A DNA stretch of 64,000 bases. Origin: Nitrospirota bacterium (GTDB lineage Bacteria > Nitrospirota > Thermodesulfovibrionia > Thermodesulfovibrionales > JdFR-88). Of this stretch, positions 25,107 through 37,698 are shown piece after piece. Position numbers and translations under genes: made by a program. Numbering within the stretch: position 1 is the first letter of the stretch; each line of letters begins with the position of its first letter. Location: the NCBI GenBank assembly GCA_021825295.1, contig JAKAHV010000003.1:60442-124441 (forward strand). The letters run 5' to 3'. The notes under the pieces were generated by a model, which did not search any database, had not been told where the DNA came from, and saw only the letters and a program-made list of their open reading frames with translations.

Positions 25107-26519
25107 CTATATTTTTTTTGCATCCCGCCTGAATGCGGAAGGCTTTATACCGTACTTCCTTATCAGGTGCTGGAGGGATTGCCTTTCGAGCCCGGCTTTT
25201 TTTGAGGCGAGCGTGATATTGCCGCCCGTTTCATTCAGTATGCGGCCAATGTAATGCCGGTCGAACTGCTCCAGGACGCAGCGGCGCCCCTTCTTGTAAT
25301 CCATCCCGGCGAAAACGCTCATATCGCTGTCCCCCGGACAAAGGCTGATGGTTTCGCAGCCGAAGTCGGCCGCGGTGATGGTGTCGCTTTTTGAGAAGAT
25401 GACAGCCCTTTTCACCTCGTTCTGAAGCTGTCTTACATTGCCGCTCCATTTTCTGGAAGCCAGCATTCTCATGGCGTCCTCGGAAAACTTCTTTTGCGCC
25501 ACGTCCAGCTCCCGGCAGAAGGAGGAAAGAAAGCTCGTTGCCATCAGCGGGATGTCCTCGGAAATTTCCCTCAGCGGGGGCGTATGCACGGAAACAACAT
25601 TAAGCCGGTAATAAAGGTCTTCCCTGAACTGGCCGGAAGAGATTTTCGCCTTCAGGTCCTGATTGGTGGAAGCCAGTATCCGCACATCGACTCTGCAAGT
25701 GCTGTTGTCCCCGAGGGGTTTTATCTCCCTTTCCTGCAACACCCTCAAGAGTTTTGCCTGAAGAGCGGACGATATGTCGCCTATCTCGTCGAGCAGTATA
25801 GTTCCGCCGTTTGCGGTCTGGAAGAGCCCGTCCTTGTCCGAGGCCGCCCCTGTAAAGGCGCCTTTTTTATAGCCGAACAGCTCGCTTTCGAGGATATTTT
25901 CGGGTATTGCGGGGCAGTTTACCGCGATGAACGGCCTTGTGGCCCGCCCGCTGAGCGCGTGTATCATCCTGGCCGCCAGTTCCTTCCCGGTGCCGGTTTC
26001 CCCGGTGATGAGCACGGTCACCTCCGCCTTGGCGACAAGCCGTATTGTCTCCATCAGCTTCCGGACCGGGGCGGACCGGCCAATGAATTGCCCGATCGTC
26101 TCGCTGTCCTTTATCCTCTTTTCGAGGTCCAGGTTTTCCCTGAAAAGGGCATTGTATTCCAGCGCCCTGCGGATTGTGTGCAGCAGCCTCTCCTCGTCAA
26201 AGGGTTTTGTTATGAAGTCGTAGGCCCCGAGCTTCAGGGATTCCACCGCATTTTCTATCGTCCCGTAGGCCGTCATCATGATCACCACGGCGGAACTATT
26301 GAGTTGCCTTATCCGCTTCAAGAGTTCCATCCCGTCCATCAACGGCATCCTGATGTCCGCGAGGACCAGGCTAACCTGCTCTCCGGCAATAATATCCAGG
26401 GCCGTTTTGCCGTCGCCGGCGCAACGCACCCCGATGTCTTTCATCTCCCTGGTCAGCAGTCTCTCAATGAGACTGAGCATGTCGCGCTTGTCGTCTACCA
26501 CCAGTATTGTCTGGCTCAT
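25107..26519 (-). CDS. NtrC-family sigma-54-dependent response regulator
   Basis: A 470-residue regulator with three domains. The receiver (1-120) has ILVVDDKRD and the phospho-Asp in LVLADIRMP. The AAA+ domain (about 140-370) has Walker A GETGTGKELAARMIH, the sigma-54-contact motif GAFTGA and Walker B ILLDEIGD. A Fis-type helix-turn-helix (about 425-465) has ETGGNITLASKKAGLERQSLQ. The start at 26519 overlaps the kinase stop in an ATGA. It should open sigma-54 promoters when phosphorylated by the neighbouring haem kinase; the exporter promoter 95 bases downstream of its stop is the obvious target. Confidence 0.95.
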   Translation of the reverse strand: MSQTILVVDDKRDMLSLIERLLTREMKDIGVRCAGDGKTALDIIAGEQVSLVLADIRMPLMDGMELLKRIRQLNSSAVVIMMTAYGTIENAVESLKLGAYDFITKPFDEERLLHTIRRALEYNALFRENLDLEKRIKDSETIGQFIGRSAPVRKLMETIRLVAKAEVTVLITGETGTGKELAARMIHALSGRATRPFIAVNCPAIPENILESELFGYKKGAFTGAASDKDGLFQTANGGTILLDEIGDISSALQAKLLRVLQEREIKPLGDNSTCRVDVRILASTNQDLKAKISSGQFREDLYYRLNVVSVHTPPLREISEDIPLMATSFLSSFCRELDVAQKKFSEDAMRMLASRKWSGNVRQLQNEVKRAVIFSKSDTITAADFGCETISLCPGDSDMSVFAGMDYKKGRRCVLEQFDRHYIGRILNETGGNITLASKKAGLERQSLQHLIRKYGIKPSAFRRDAKKI

Positions 26520-28489
26520 GAAACGGGCCCCCCGGCCGGCAGCCATATCCTGAAAGTGCTCCCCCTGCCCTCCTCGCTTTCGAGCGCTATCTCCCCGCCG
26601 TGCTCCCTGATAATACCATAGCTTACGGCCAGGCCAAGCCCCGTACCCTGCCCGGGCTCCTTTGTGGTGAAAAAAGGTTCGAAGACCCTGTTTTGGATCT
26701 CCTTCGGTATGCCGCAGCCTTCATCCGCAAACGAGATGAGGACCCGGCCGGAGTCTTTCTCATAACTCGTGGAGACATGTATGGAGCCCTTCTGCCCCAT
26801 GGCCTGACAGGCGTTCATAAGAATATTCATGTAGACCTGCTGCATCTTGTCCGTGTCCATTATGACCCGCGGGAGGCAATCGCCATAGTCCCTTACGATG
26901 GACACGTCATTATTGCTGAACTTGCCCTCGAGCACGGACACCACGGGCTCGATCGAGGCGTTAATGTCCGCCTCCTCATACTGGGCTCCGGTCTGCCTGG
27001 AAAAGTGCAGCAGGTCCTCCACGATCTTTTTGCAGAGCTGCGCGTTTTTGTGCACCTTTTCAAGGTCTTCTTTAATCTGCGCCGGGGCATCCCTGATAAT
27101 AAGCCTCGTGTAGCCGAGCACGACGCTAAGGGGGTTGTTTATCTCGTGGGCGACGCCGGCCGCAAGCTGTCCTATTGAGGCCAGCTTGTCGGTCTGCCTC
27201 ATCTGCTGCTCTATTTTTTTCCTCTCCGTAATGTCCTTGGCAATGCACTCATAGCAGATATAGCCGTCCGGCTCCTTCCTCGTCGTGGCCGCAAGCAGCA
27301 CGCTGGTTTCGCCGCCGTCCGTCCTTGTGAACACGGCTTCCAGGTCTTTAACGAAGCCCTCTTTTTCCATGCGCGCAAGGAAATGGTCCGCCGTTTTCAC
27401 CGTCATGAAATCATGCAAGTCCATCCTGTTTGTCACTTCATGTTCATCTTTCGCCCCGAGCAGTTCAAGCCCCGCATTGTTTATCTCGGTCACGGTCCCC
27501 GAGTGGTCCGTGATTATTATGGCGTCCTTCGACGCCTCGAATATATGCCTGTACTTCAGCTCCGAGGAGTTTAGCTCATCCCGGGATTTTTTCAGGTGCT
27601 CAAGCATGGAATTGAAGGATTCGGCGAGCTCCGCGATCTCGTCATCCCCCTTGGCCTCGAATCTGGTCTCCAGCGCCTTTTCGCCGCCGACGACCGACTT
27701 GAAAAAAGAGCTCGCCTTTTTCAGCGGCCTCGCCGAGACCAGATAATAAAAATAATTAAGGGCCATGAAGAGAAGGGCCATCCCGGCAATGCCTATCAGG
27801 AAGATGGAAAAGGCCATTTTACCGATGCGGCCGAATGTCTTGTCAACCGGGATGGCGATGGACTCCACGCCGACGACGGAACCGGCATTCCAGTAATGGC
27901 CGTTGCTTGTCCCGTAACGGCTGATGAGGGATTTCGAAGAGAGCGCGGGGTCCCCATGGCAGGGCAGGCATTGCCTTTTCACCTTTATTGCCTTGAAATA
28001 TGCAAAGTACCGGTTTCCGCCCTTTTCAATCAGCCCCTTCCATGTATCAATTCCCGCCCCCGCCAAGGAAAACCTGCTTATCAGGCCGGCCTCGAAACTG
28101 TCCGCGCGGTCTTTCGGGTTCATCGGGTTCAGCGCCACACGCCTGTATATATAATCCGGGTGCATGCTTATGAAGCGGTGCATGATGCCCTTGTTGACGA
28201 AGGACGTCGACATGGCCTCCCTGACGAATTCGTTCCTGCCCAGGACATGGTACATCTGCGGCCGCAGTTCGTCCTGCACATATTGCACGGTTGCCTCAAC
28301 GTGCCCCAGAACTATATCGGCCTTCTCATAGGCTTCCTGCATATACAGATTTTTCAGTTCCTCGTAGAAGAATATGGAGAAAAGACCGACGGCGGAAATA
28401 AGGATCACGGCAATGCCAAACATGAATTTGGCCGCAAGTTTTCTCGGCCTGGGAAACAGTTTTTTAAAGTATTGGTTCCCGGTTTTCAA
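26516..28489 (-). CDS. Haem-c sensor histidine kinase (Tll0287/DUF3365-like)
   Basis: A 657-residue inner-membrane kinase. TM1 is about 22-41 and TM2 about 226-249, enclosing a periplasmic domain with CLPCH at 174-178 followed by GDP and a later VVGVESIAIPV strand, the pattern of Tll0287-like (DUF3365) haem sensors. HAMP is about 250-303, PAS about 310-425, HisKA has His448 in GVAHEINNPLS, and the HATPase has DEGCGIP and GTGLGLAVS. It should sense redox state or a small ligand at the haem. It is co-transcribed with the NtrC-type regulator in an ATGA overlap, a complete two-component pair. Confidence 0.94.
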   Translation of the reverse strand: MKTGNQYFKKLFPRPRKLAAKFMFGIAVILISAVGLFSIFFYEELKNLYMQEAYEKADIVLGHVEATVQYVQDELRPQMYHVLGRNEFVREAMSTSFVNKGIMHRFISMHPDYIYRRVALNPMNPKDRADSFEAGLISRFSLAGAGIDTWKGLIEKGGNRYFAYFKAIKVKRQCLPCHGDPALSSKSLISRYGTSNGHYWNAGSVVGVESIAIPVDKTFGRIGKMAFSIFLIGIAGMALLFMALNYFYYLVSARPLKKASSFFKSVVGGEKALETRFEAKGDDEIAELAESFNSMLEHLKKSRDELNSSELKYRHIFEASKDAIIITDHSGTVTEINNAGLELLGAKDEHEVTNRMDLHDFMTVKTADHFLARMEKEGFVKDLEAVFTRTDGGETSVLLAATTRKEPDGYICYECIAKDITERKKIEQQMRQTDKLASIGQLAAGVAHEINNPLSVVLGYTRLIIRDAPAQIKEDLEKVHKNAQLCKKIVEDLLHFSRQTGAQYEEADINASIEPVVSVLEGKFSNNDVSIVRDYGDCLPRVIMDTDKMQQVYMNILMNACQAMGQKGSIHVSTSYEKDSGRVLISFADEGCGIPKEIQNRVFEPFFTTKEPGQGTGLGLAVSYGIIREHGGEIALESEEGRGSTFRIWLPAGGPVS

Positions 28490-28643
28490 ACCCGTCCAGG
28501 ACCTTGCTGATGCATCTTCACCTTTTCAACTAATTTACCTGAGCGGGGAGGATTTTTCCAGCCGCCCTGAAAAGGCCCTGGGGTTCCAAGGAGTACATGA
28601 GCCCGCCTCCTGATGGCAAGGCTGATGTCCGTCCGGCCGGCCC

Positions 28644-30626
28644 CTACCCCTTGATAACCTTGTTGAGCACCCGGCAGAGCTCCGCTATCAGGTAGGGCTT
28701 GGCCAGGACGTCCTTGAAACCGTATTCGCCGAACCTGGACATCACAGGGTCGTTGTAATAGCCCGACGAGGCGACCGCCCTGACGGAGGGGTCTATCTCC
28801 AGCAGCCTGCGGACTGCCTCCTTGCCGCCGGTGCCCCCCGATACTATGAGGTCCAGGATTACGGCGTCGTAAGGGTCGCCCGCCTTGATGGCGGCCTTGT
28901 ACATCTCGACCGCCCTGTCCCCATCGGCCGCCAGCTCCACGGTATACCCGCACTGCTCCAGCATCCGCGCGATGACCACCCGGATGCCCTCCTCATCATC
29001 CATGAGCAGTATCTTCCCCCTGCCGTAGACGGCGCTGCCTTTTTCTTCCTCCTGCCCAGCCTGTCTTGAGCCGAACCGGTCCGCGGAGAGGGCGGGCAGG
29101 TAGACGGTGAAGGACGTGCCGTCACGTTCTCCCGATTCGGCAAATATCTGGCCGCCGTGCTTTTTCACTATCGAATAGGAGATGGCAAGCCCCAGGCCCG
29201 CATTCTTCCGGCCGGCCTTGAAAAACGGGTCGAACACCCTGTGCATGTACTCGGAGGGTATCTGCCCGCCCTGGTCCTCGAACGAGACCTTTATGTAATC
29301 GCCCTTGGAAAGGGGTATCAGCTCCCCGTCCGAAAGCCGGACGTTTTCGGCCCTCACCGTTATAAGGCCTCCTTCGGGCATCCCCTGCTGGGCATTCATC
29401 AGGAGGTTGTTTATGACCTGGCTTATCTGGCCCTCATCGCACGGCACGGGCCAGAGGTCCTCCGGGACTGAAACCTCGAACTTCAATCCCTCGGCCGCGG
29501 ACAGCGATATCGCGTCCCTTATCATGCCGCCTACCGAAACAGCCTTCCTGTCCGCCTCCCCGGTCTTCGAGAACATCAGCAACTGGTTGGCCAGATGCCT
29601 GCCCTTCAGGGAGGCCTTTTCGGCCTCATCGAGGATGTCCCTCATCTCGCCTGCGACAGGGTAGAGCTTCGACAGGGAGATATTTCCGATTATCATCGTA
29701 AGTATGTTGTTGAACTCATGGGCTATGCCGCCGGCGAGGTAGCCCAGGGACTCAAGCCGCTGTGTCTTCTGGAGCTCCGCCTCCATCAGTTTCCGCTCGG
29801 TCACGTCCCTTACATTAGTCACCACGCCTATGACATGGCCGGTCCTGGAATCCCGGAGCGGGACGCTCTGTACCTCCATCCATCCGTCCGTCCTGTCCCC
29901 GAGGCGGTCGAACTTGACGGTCCTCAGCGAGGGCTGGCCCGATTCGAACACGGCGGCCGCGGCGCATTTGGGGCACGGCTCGTTCCTGCCGTGGAAGACC
30001 TGGTGGCATTTCTTGCCGGCCAGCGGGGCCTCCCAACTGTAAAACTGCTCCATCATCCTGTTTGGGCGCAGAATGGTAAAGTCCCTGTCCAGTATGTATA
30101 TCCCGTACTGGACGCTTTCGAACACGTTCGTAAGGAACTCCTCCTTGGCCTTTATCGTGTCCTCGTACCGTTTGCGCTCCGTTATGTCACGCGCGACCCC
30201 CAGGACGGAGCAGACCGCGCCGTGCTGGTCCCTTACGGGGATGAGGCGCATGTCAAGGGATATGCGCCTGCCGAACAAGGAGATGTTTTCCTCGATGCTG
30301 GCGGGCTCTCCGGTCTGGAAAACATTGTCAAGGCAAGCTCCCGGGAACTCGAAAACCCGGGCCGGGAAGACCTGTTCCACCGGCTTGCCGATTATGTCCT
30401 CGGGCGATTTGCCGAAAAAACCCGTCGCGTAGTCGTTCACGAATTTCAGGCGGCGGTCCTCGCCTACGATAAAGACTATGTCCAGGGAGAGTTCGGCAAG
30501 GATGCGGTAATGGTTTTCCCTCTCCATGAGGGACTCGATAATTTTTTTCAGCCTGGCCTCGGACTCCTCCTGCCTGGCCAGCCTCTCCTCACACGGCGCA
30601 TCATCCGGCAACCTGTCTTCGTTCAT
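28644..30626 (-). CDS. Hybrid PAS-PAS histidine kinase with receiver domain
   Basis: A 660-residue soluble hybrid kinase. A short coiled coil is followed by PAS1 (about 38-150) and PAS2 (about 165-278). PAS2 contains KKCHQVFHGRNEPCPKC (206-221), a Cys-rich loop known from a redox-linked PAS subgroup. HisKA has His303 in GGIAHEFNNIL. The HATPase N box is NNLLMNAQQ, but the G1 box reads DQGGQIP rather than DxGxGI. A C-terminal receiver (about 535-660) has ILLMDDEEG and ILDLIVSGGTGG. No membrane segment is seen. It lies 154 bases from the haem kinase gene but has its own upstream region. Target unknown. Confidence 0.92.
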   Translation of the reverse strand: MNEDRLPDDAPCEERLARQEESEARLKKIIESLMERENHYRILAELSLDIVFIVGEDRRLKFVNDYATGFFGKSPEDIIGKPVEQVFPARVFEFPGACLDNVFQTGEPASIEENISLFGRRISLDMRLIPVRDQHGAVCSVLGVARDITERKRYEDTIKAKEEFLTNVFESVQYGIYILDRDFTILRPNRMMEQFYSWEAPLAGKKCHQVFHGRNEPCPKCAAAAVFESGQPSLRTVKFDRLGDRTDGWMEVQSVPLRDSRTGHVIGVVTNVRDVTERKLMEAELQKTQRLESLGYLAGGIAHEFNNILTMIIGNISLSKLYPVAGEMRDILDEAEKASLKGRHLANQLLMFSKTGEADRKAVSVGGMIRDAISLSAAEGLKFEVSVPEDLWPVPCDEGQISQVINNLLMNAQQGMPEGGLITVRAENVRLSDGELIPLSKGDYIKVSFEDQGGQIPSEYMHRVFDPFFKAGRKNAGLGLAISYSIVKKHGGQIFAESGERDGTSFTVYLPALSADRFGSRQAGQEEEKGSAVYGRGKILLMDDEEGIRVVIARMLEQCGYTVELAADGDRAVEMYKAAIKAGDPYDAVILDLIVSGGTGGKEAVRRLLEIDPSVRAVASSGYYNDPVMSRFGEYGFKDVLAKPYLIAELCRVLNKVIKG

Positions 30627-30702
30627 GAAGGTTTTTTATAATCGTCCAGAAGGAATTTTTACCTTATATTCGGCTTCTTGCGCGAAAGACTTTAATCCGT
30701 CC

Positions 30703-31950
30703 CTAAAGAAGCTCCCCCGCCTTCTCGGCCAGGGCGCTTCTGGCGCTCCTTGCCAGGTTCAGATAGCAGAAGGACTCCTCATTTATGAACCTGCCTATCA
30801 GGTAAGCCAGTCCGTTGCTGTAGGAATCCAGATAGGGGGTGTCAATCTGGTCCAGGTCCCCGGTGAAGACCACTTTTGTGCCCTCGCCGGCCCTGGTGAG
30901 GATTGTCTTTACGTCCAGGGGTCTCAGGTTCTGCGCCTCGTCGATTATCATGAAGCGCCGGGGAAGACTTCTGCCCCTGATATACGTAAGGGGCTCTATG
31001 TGGACAGCGTCCGATTCCACCAGGTAGCTGGAGCTTCTATACCTGGAGATATGCCTGTCTTCCTTTTTTTCCTGAGGGGTGCCTACTATGACGTCCAGGT
31101 TGTCGAAGATGGGCTGCATCCACGGGCGGAGTTTTTCCTCCACGTCGCCCGGCAGGTATCCAAGGTCCTGCCCCATCGGCACGACAGGCCTGGCCACCAG
31201 CACCTGCTCGTAGCGGCCCTTTTCCTTCTCATGCAGCCCCGCGGCCAGGGAAAGAAGCGTCTTGCCCGTTCCGGCGCGCCCACCCAGCGCCACCACCTGG
31301 ACCTCATCGGCCGTAAGCGCGTCTATGGCGCATTCCTGGTCCGGGTTTTTTGGCGCAATCCCGGAGACCGCCCGCTGCCTCTTTATCGGCATCTGGCTTG
31401 TCTCGCCCCAGAGCCTGAATATCCGGTCCCCGGAAATCTGGTATCTAACGGAGGAGATCATCCGGGCCCTCGGGTCGCCATCGTCAAGGACGGCCCCGAA
31501 TTCCTTCGCGGCCGTGGTCTTGTCGTGCTTGTAATCCTGGGCCTCCACCCCCAGGGCCTCCGATTTTATCCTCACGGCCGTATCCTTGGATACGACGACC
31601 ACGGGCGCCCCGCCGCCCTGCCCCTTCATGTCAACAGCGGTCTTTATTATCCTGTCGTCCCCGGAGAGCTGCCTGCCAGCGTGCGCGCCGCCGTCGCCAA
31701 GCACCACCCTTATGGAGCCGCCGCCCGGGAATTTTATGCCCCTGGCAAGGTCTCCCCCGCGTTCCCTCATGCCGTCGATGGCCCTCAGGGCCTGCCTCGA
31801 TGAGCGGGCAACGCTGCCATGGCCGCGCTTCAGGCCGTCAAGCTCCTCTATGACCGTTATGGGTATGACCAGATGGTTGTCCTGGAATTTCTCCAGGGCC
31901 TGCGGATCATGAACAAGTACGCTGGTGTCGATAACGTATGTCTTCTGCAT
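30703..31950 (-). CDS. PIN-PhoH family protein
   Basis: A 415-residue protein with an N-terminal PIN nuclease-like domain (YVIDTSVLVHDP, about 1-140) and a C-terminal PhoH ATPase domain (Walker A GGRAGTGKTLLSLAAG; Walker B RFMIIDEAQNLRP). Studied PhoH-PIN proteins are RNA helicase/ribonuclease-type enzymes. The start at 31950 is preceded by GGAGGGATCC; longer upstream codons overlap cimA and lack family similarity. It follows cimA with 14 bases between. Cytoplasmic. Confidence 0.92.
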   Translation of the reverse strand: MQKTYVIDTSVLVHDPQALEKFQDNHLVIPITVIEELDGLKRGHGSVARSSRQALRAIDGMRERGGDLARGIKFPGGGSIRVVLGDGGAHAGRQLSGDDRIIKTAVDMKGQGGGAPVVVVSKDTAVRIKSEALGVEAQDYKHDKTTAAKEFGAVLDDGDPRARMISSVRYQISGDRIFRLWGETSQMPIKRQRAVSGIAPKNPDQECAIDALTADEVQVVALGGRAGTGKTLLSLAAGLHEKEKGRYEQVLVARPVVPMGQDLGYLPGDVEEKLRPWMQPIFDNLDVIVGTPQEKKEDRHISRYRSSSYLVESDAVHIEPLTYIRGRSLPRRFMIIDEAQNLRPLDVKTILTRAGEGTKVVFTGDLDQIDTPYLDSYSNGLAYLIGRFINEESFCYLNLARSARSALAEKAGELL

Positions 31951-31964
31951 GAAGTGGATCCCTC

Positions 31965-33533
31965 CTACCGCTCTTCTTTCAGGAGCTTGTACTCTATGCT
32001 GTCCACGAGGGCCTGGTATGAGGCCTCTATGATGTTTTCCGATACGCCGACCGTGCCCCATTTCTCCCTGCCGTCGCCGGATTCTATAAGCACCCGCACG
32101 TTGGCCGCGGTCCCCTTGCCCGCGGCAAGCACCCGGACCTTGTAATCGTGGAGCCTCACGGCCCTTAGTTCCGGGTAGAATTTCTCCAGCGCCTTCCTGA
32201 GCGCGTTGTCCAGGGCGTTTACCGGGCCGTCCCCCTGGGCGGCCGTGTGTTCTATGCTGCCGCCTACCCTCAGCATTATGGTTGCCTCGTTGATCGGCAC
32301 TTCGCCTTCGCTCCTTTTCTCGACGATGACCCTGAAAGCCATCAGGTCGAAAAACCTCCTGTGCAGCCCCAGGGCCTTCTTCATAAGAAGCTCGAAAGAC
32401 GCCTCGGCGGCCTCGAACTGGTAGCCCTGGTTTTCGAGGTCCTTGAGGTCCCGCACTATGTCGGCAAGCAGCGGCGAGCGCTCGTTTATATCTATATTGA
32501 ACTCTTTTGCCTTCTTGAGTATGTTGCTTTTGCCCGCCAGGTCCGAGACAAGGACGCGCCTGCGGTTGCCCACAAGCTCCGGCTTTATATGCTCATATGT
32601 CCGGGGCTGCTTCATCACGGCGTTTACGTGTATGCCGGCCTTGTGGGCAAAGGCGCTGTCGCCCACGAAGGGCTGGTGCCTGAAATGCCGAAGGTTGGCA
32701 AGCTCCGTGACGAAGCGCGATATCTCCCTCAATTTTCCAAGCTCCTCGCCGGTTACGCACTCAACCCCCATCTTAAGCTGCAGGCCGGGTATCACGGAGC
32801 AGAGGTTGGCGTTGCCGCAGCGTTCCCCGTAGCCGTTTATGGTGCCGTGGACCTGCACGGCGCCCAGCCCCACCGCGATAAGGGAATTGGCCACGGCGCA
32901 CTCCGAATCGTTATGGGCGTGGATGCCAAACGGGGACCTGGCGCTTTTTTTAACCTCCCTTATCGTCCGGGCCAGGTCATCCGGGAGCGTCCCGCCGTTG
33001 GTGTCGCAAAGCACAAGGCAGTCCGCCCCGCCCTCACTGGCCGCCTCGAGGCATTTCAGCGCGTACTGCCGGTTTGCCTTGAAGCCGTCAAAGAAATGCT
33101 CTGCGTCGAAGAAGACCTTCTCCACGTGCGCCTTCAGGAAGGCAACGGAGTCCCGTATCATGTCAAGGTTCTCTTCAAGCGGTATGCGAAATGCCTCGGT
33201 CACATGGAAATCCCAGGCCTTGCCGAAGATCGTGACCGCTTCGGCCCCGGACTGGACCAGTTGCCGGAGGTTCTGGTCGTCGGCGGCCCTGTGCCTGGGC
33301 CTGTGCGTGCTGCCAAAGGCGACGACCTTTGCCCGCTTCAGCCCGAGACCTTTCACCTTCTGGAAATATTCGGAATCCCGGGGGTTGCTGGCCGGCCAGC
33401 CGCCCTCGATGTAATCTATCCCCAGCTCATCGAGTTTTTCGGTTATCCTCAGTTTGTCCTCAACCGAAAAGGAGATGTCCTCGGCCTGCGAGCCGTCCCT
33501 GAGCGTGGTGTCGTAGATATATACGCGCTTCAT
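31965..33533 (-). CDS. cimA: (R)-citramalate synthase
   Basis: A 522-residue DRE-TIM metallolyase joining pyruvate and acetyl-CoA to citramalate, the threonine-independent route to isoleucine. The [16 protein letters not shown] start, the [11 protein letters not shown] segment that distinguishes Cim[14 protein letters not shown] and [14 protein letters not shown] (metal and substrate residues) are clear; a LeuA-type regulatory domain fills the C-terminal third (about 390-520). The length is normal for the second CimA type. Together with the absence of local ilvA, it suggests the citramalate pathway. It is transcribed away from the aminotransferase operon. Confidence 0.96.
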   Translation of the reverse strand: MKRVYIYDTTLRDGSQAEDISFSVEDKLRITEKLDELGIDYIEGGWPASNPRDSEYFQKVKGLGLKRAKVVAFGSTHRPRHRAADDQNLRQLVQSGAEAVTIFGKAWDFHVTEAFRIPLEENLDMIRDSVAFLKAHVEKVFFDAEHFFDGFKANRQYALKCLEAASEGGADCLVLCDTNGGTLPDDLARTIREVKKSARSPFGIHAHNDSECAVANSLIAVGLGAVQVHGTINGYGERCGNANLCSVIPGLQLKMGVECVTGEELGKLREISRFVTELANLRHFRHQPFVGDSAFAHKAGIHVNAVMKQPRTYEHIKPELVGNRRRVLVSDLAGKSNILKKAKEFNIDINERSPLLADIVRDLKDLENQGYQFEAAEASFELLMKKALGLHRRFFDLMAFRVIVEKRSEGEVPINEATIMLRVGGSIEHTAAQGDGPVNALDNALRKALEKFYPELRAVRLHDYKVRVLAAGKGTAANVRVLIESGDGREKWGTVGVSENIIEASYQALVDSIEYKLLKEER

Positions 33534-33600
33534 ATCCCTGATAATTGAAGATTCCCAAGCATTTTAACACATCCGGGCCGGGTAATTCCCCTCGCCAATC

Positions 33601-33630
33601 TTGACCAAACCCGCGCGGCTATGGTAATTT
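33601..33630 (+). promoter_or_regulatory. Predicted promoter of the serine/purA operon
   Basis: TTGACC (33601-33606) and TAATTT (33625-33630) with 18-bp spacing, about 45 bases upstream of the aminotransferase start, which has CCGGAGG before it. Confidence 0.45.
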
Positions 33631-33676
33631 TTATAGCTCGACAAGTTAATTTAAAAAAATTCCGGAGGTCTTTTCG

Positions 33677-34828
33677 ATGCTTAAGCGCTACCTGCTGGCC
33701 CCGGGACCGACGCCCGTCCCGCCCGAGGTCCTTTTACGGATGGCCATGCCAATAATTCATCACAGGGCGCCTGATTTCATCCCGGTATTCGAGTCGGCCA
33801 AAAACCGGCTTAAATGGCTCTTTCAGACCAACAACGACGTCATTATCCTGACGTCAAGCGGCACGGGGGCGATGACCGCGAGCGTGAACAATTTCCTTTC
33901 TCCCGGCGACCACGTGCTCGTGGTCAACGGCGGAAAGTTCGGCGAGAGATGGACGAAGATCTGCAAGGCCTACGGCCTTCACACGGAGGAGATAGCTGTC
34001 GAGTGGGGGCGCGCCGTCAAGCCGGCGGACGTGGCCGGCGCGCTTGAAAGGGACCCGGCCGTGAAGGCGGTCTTCATGCAGGCGGTCGAGACCTCCACGG
34101 GCGTCTACCACGATGTGGAGGGCGTGGGGGCCGTGCTGAAAGGCAGAAATGACGTGCTCTACGTGGTGGATGCGATAAGCGCCCTTGTCGCCCACGACCT
34201 GAAGACCGACGCCTGGGGCGTGGACCTGATGATAGGCGGCTCCCAGAAGGGGCTCATGCTGCCGCCGGGGCTCGCTTTCCTTGGCGTCTCCGAAAAGGCG
34301 TGGCGGATGGCGGAGGACTCGAAGTCGCCCCGTTTCTATTTCAACCTGAAGAAGGAGCGGGAGGCGCTTAAAAAGAACCAGACCAACTACACCCCCGCCG
34401 TCTCGCTCATCATAGGGCTTGAGGCGGCGCTGGAGATGCTTGAACAGGAAGGACGGCAGGCGGTCTTCGCCAGGCACGCCAGGCTGGCATTTGCAATGAG
34501 GGAGGCGGTCAGGGCCATGGGGCTCGAAACCTTCCCGATGGAGTCCCCGAGCAATTCCGTGACGGCCATAAAGGCCCCGGCCGGCATCGACGGACAGGAG
34601 ATTTACAAGAACCTCAGGGAAAGATACGGCATCACGGCAGCGGGAGGGCAGGACAAACTGAAGGGTAAGGTCTTTCGCATCGCGCACCTTGGCTATGCCG
34701 GGACCTTTGACGTTATCACCGCCGTCTCCGCGATCGAGATGGCGCTGAAGGGCCTCGGCCATGACGTCAGGCTCGGCAGCGGGGTGGGCGCCGCAGAAGA
34801 GATACTTATCGAAAAAAGGACATCATAA
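33677..34828 (+). CDS. Class V aminotransferase, likely serine-pathway
   Basis: A 383-residue pyridoxal-phosphate enzyme of the alanine-glyoxylate/serine-pyruvate aminotransferase group. The LAPGPTPVPPEVL start, SSGTGAMTASVNN cofactor loop, DAISALVAHDLKTD and GGSQKGLMLPPGL (the Lys that binds the cofactor) are clear. It lies two bases before serA, so it may act as the phosphoserine aminotransferase in place of SerC, as reported for several anaerobes with this gene pair; the substrate is inferred from context. The C-terminal tail (residues after about 365) is longer than usual. Confidence 0.92.
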   Translation: MLKRYLLAPGPTPVPPEVLLRMAMPIIHHRAPDFIPVFESAKNRLKWLFQTNNDVIILTSSGTGAMTASVNNFLSPGDHVLVVNGGKFGERWTKICKAYGLHTEEIAVEWGRAVKPADVAGALERDPAVKAVFMQAVETSTGVYHDVEGVGAVLKGRNDVLYVVDAISALVAHDLKTDAWGVDLMIGGSQKGLMLPPGLAFLGVSEKAWRMAEDSKSPRFYFNLKKEREALKKNQTNYTPAVSLIIGLEAALEMLEQEGRQAVFARHARLAFAMREAVRAMGLETFPMESPSNSVTAIKAPAGIDGQEIYKNLRERYGITAAGGQDKLKGKVFRIAHLGYAGTFDVITAVSAIEMALKGLGHDVRLGSGVGAAEEILIEKRTS

Positions 34829-34830
34829 TA

Positions 34831-37694
<2,864 letters not shown>

Positions 37695-37698
37695 GATC

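Noticed and set aside
32247..33548. 433-residue open frame on the plus strand
   Set aside because: Antisense of cimA, which has full family motifs.
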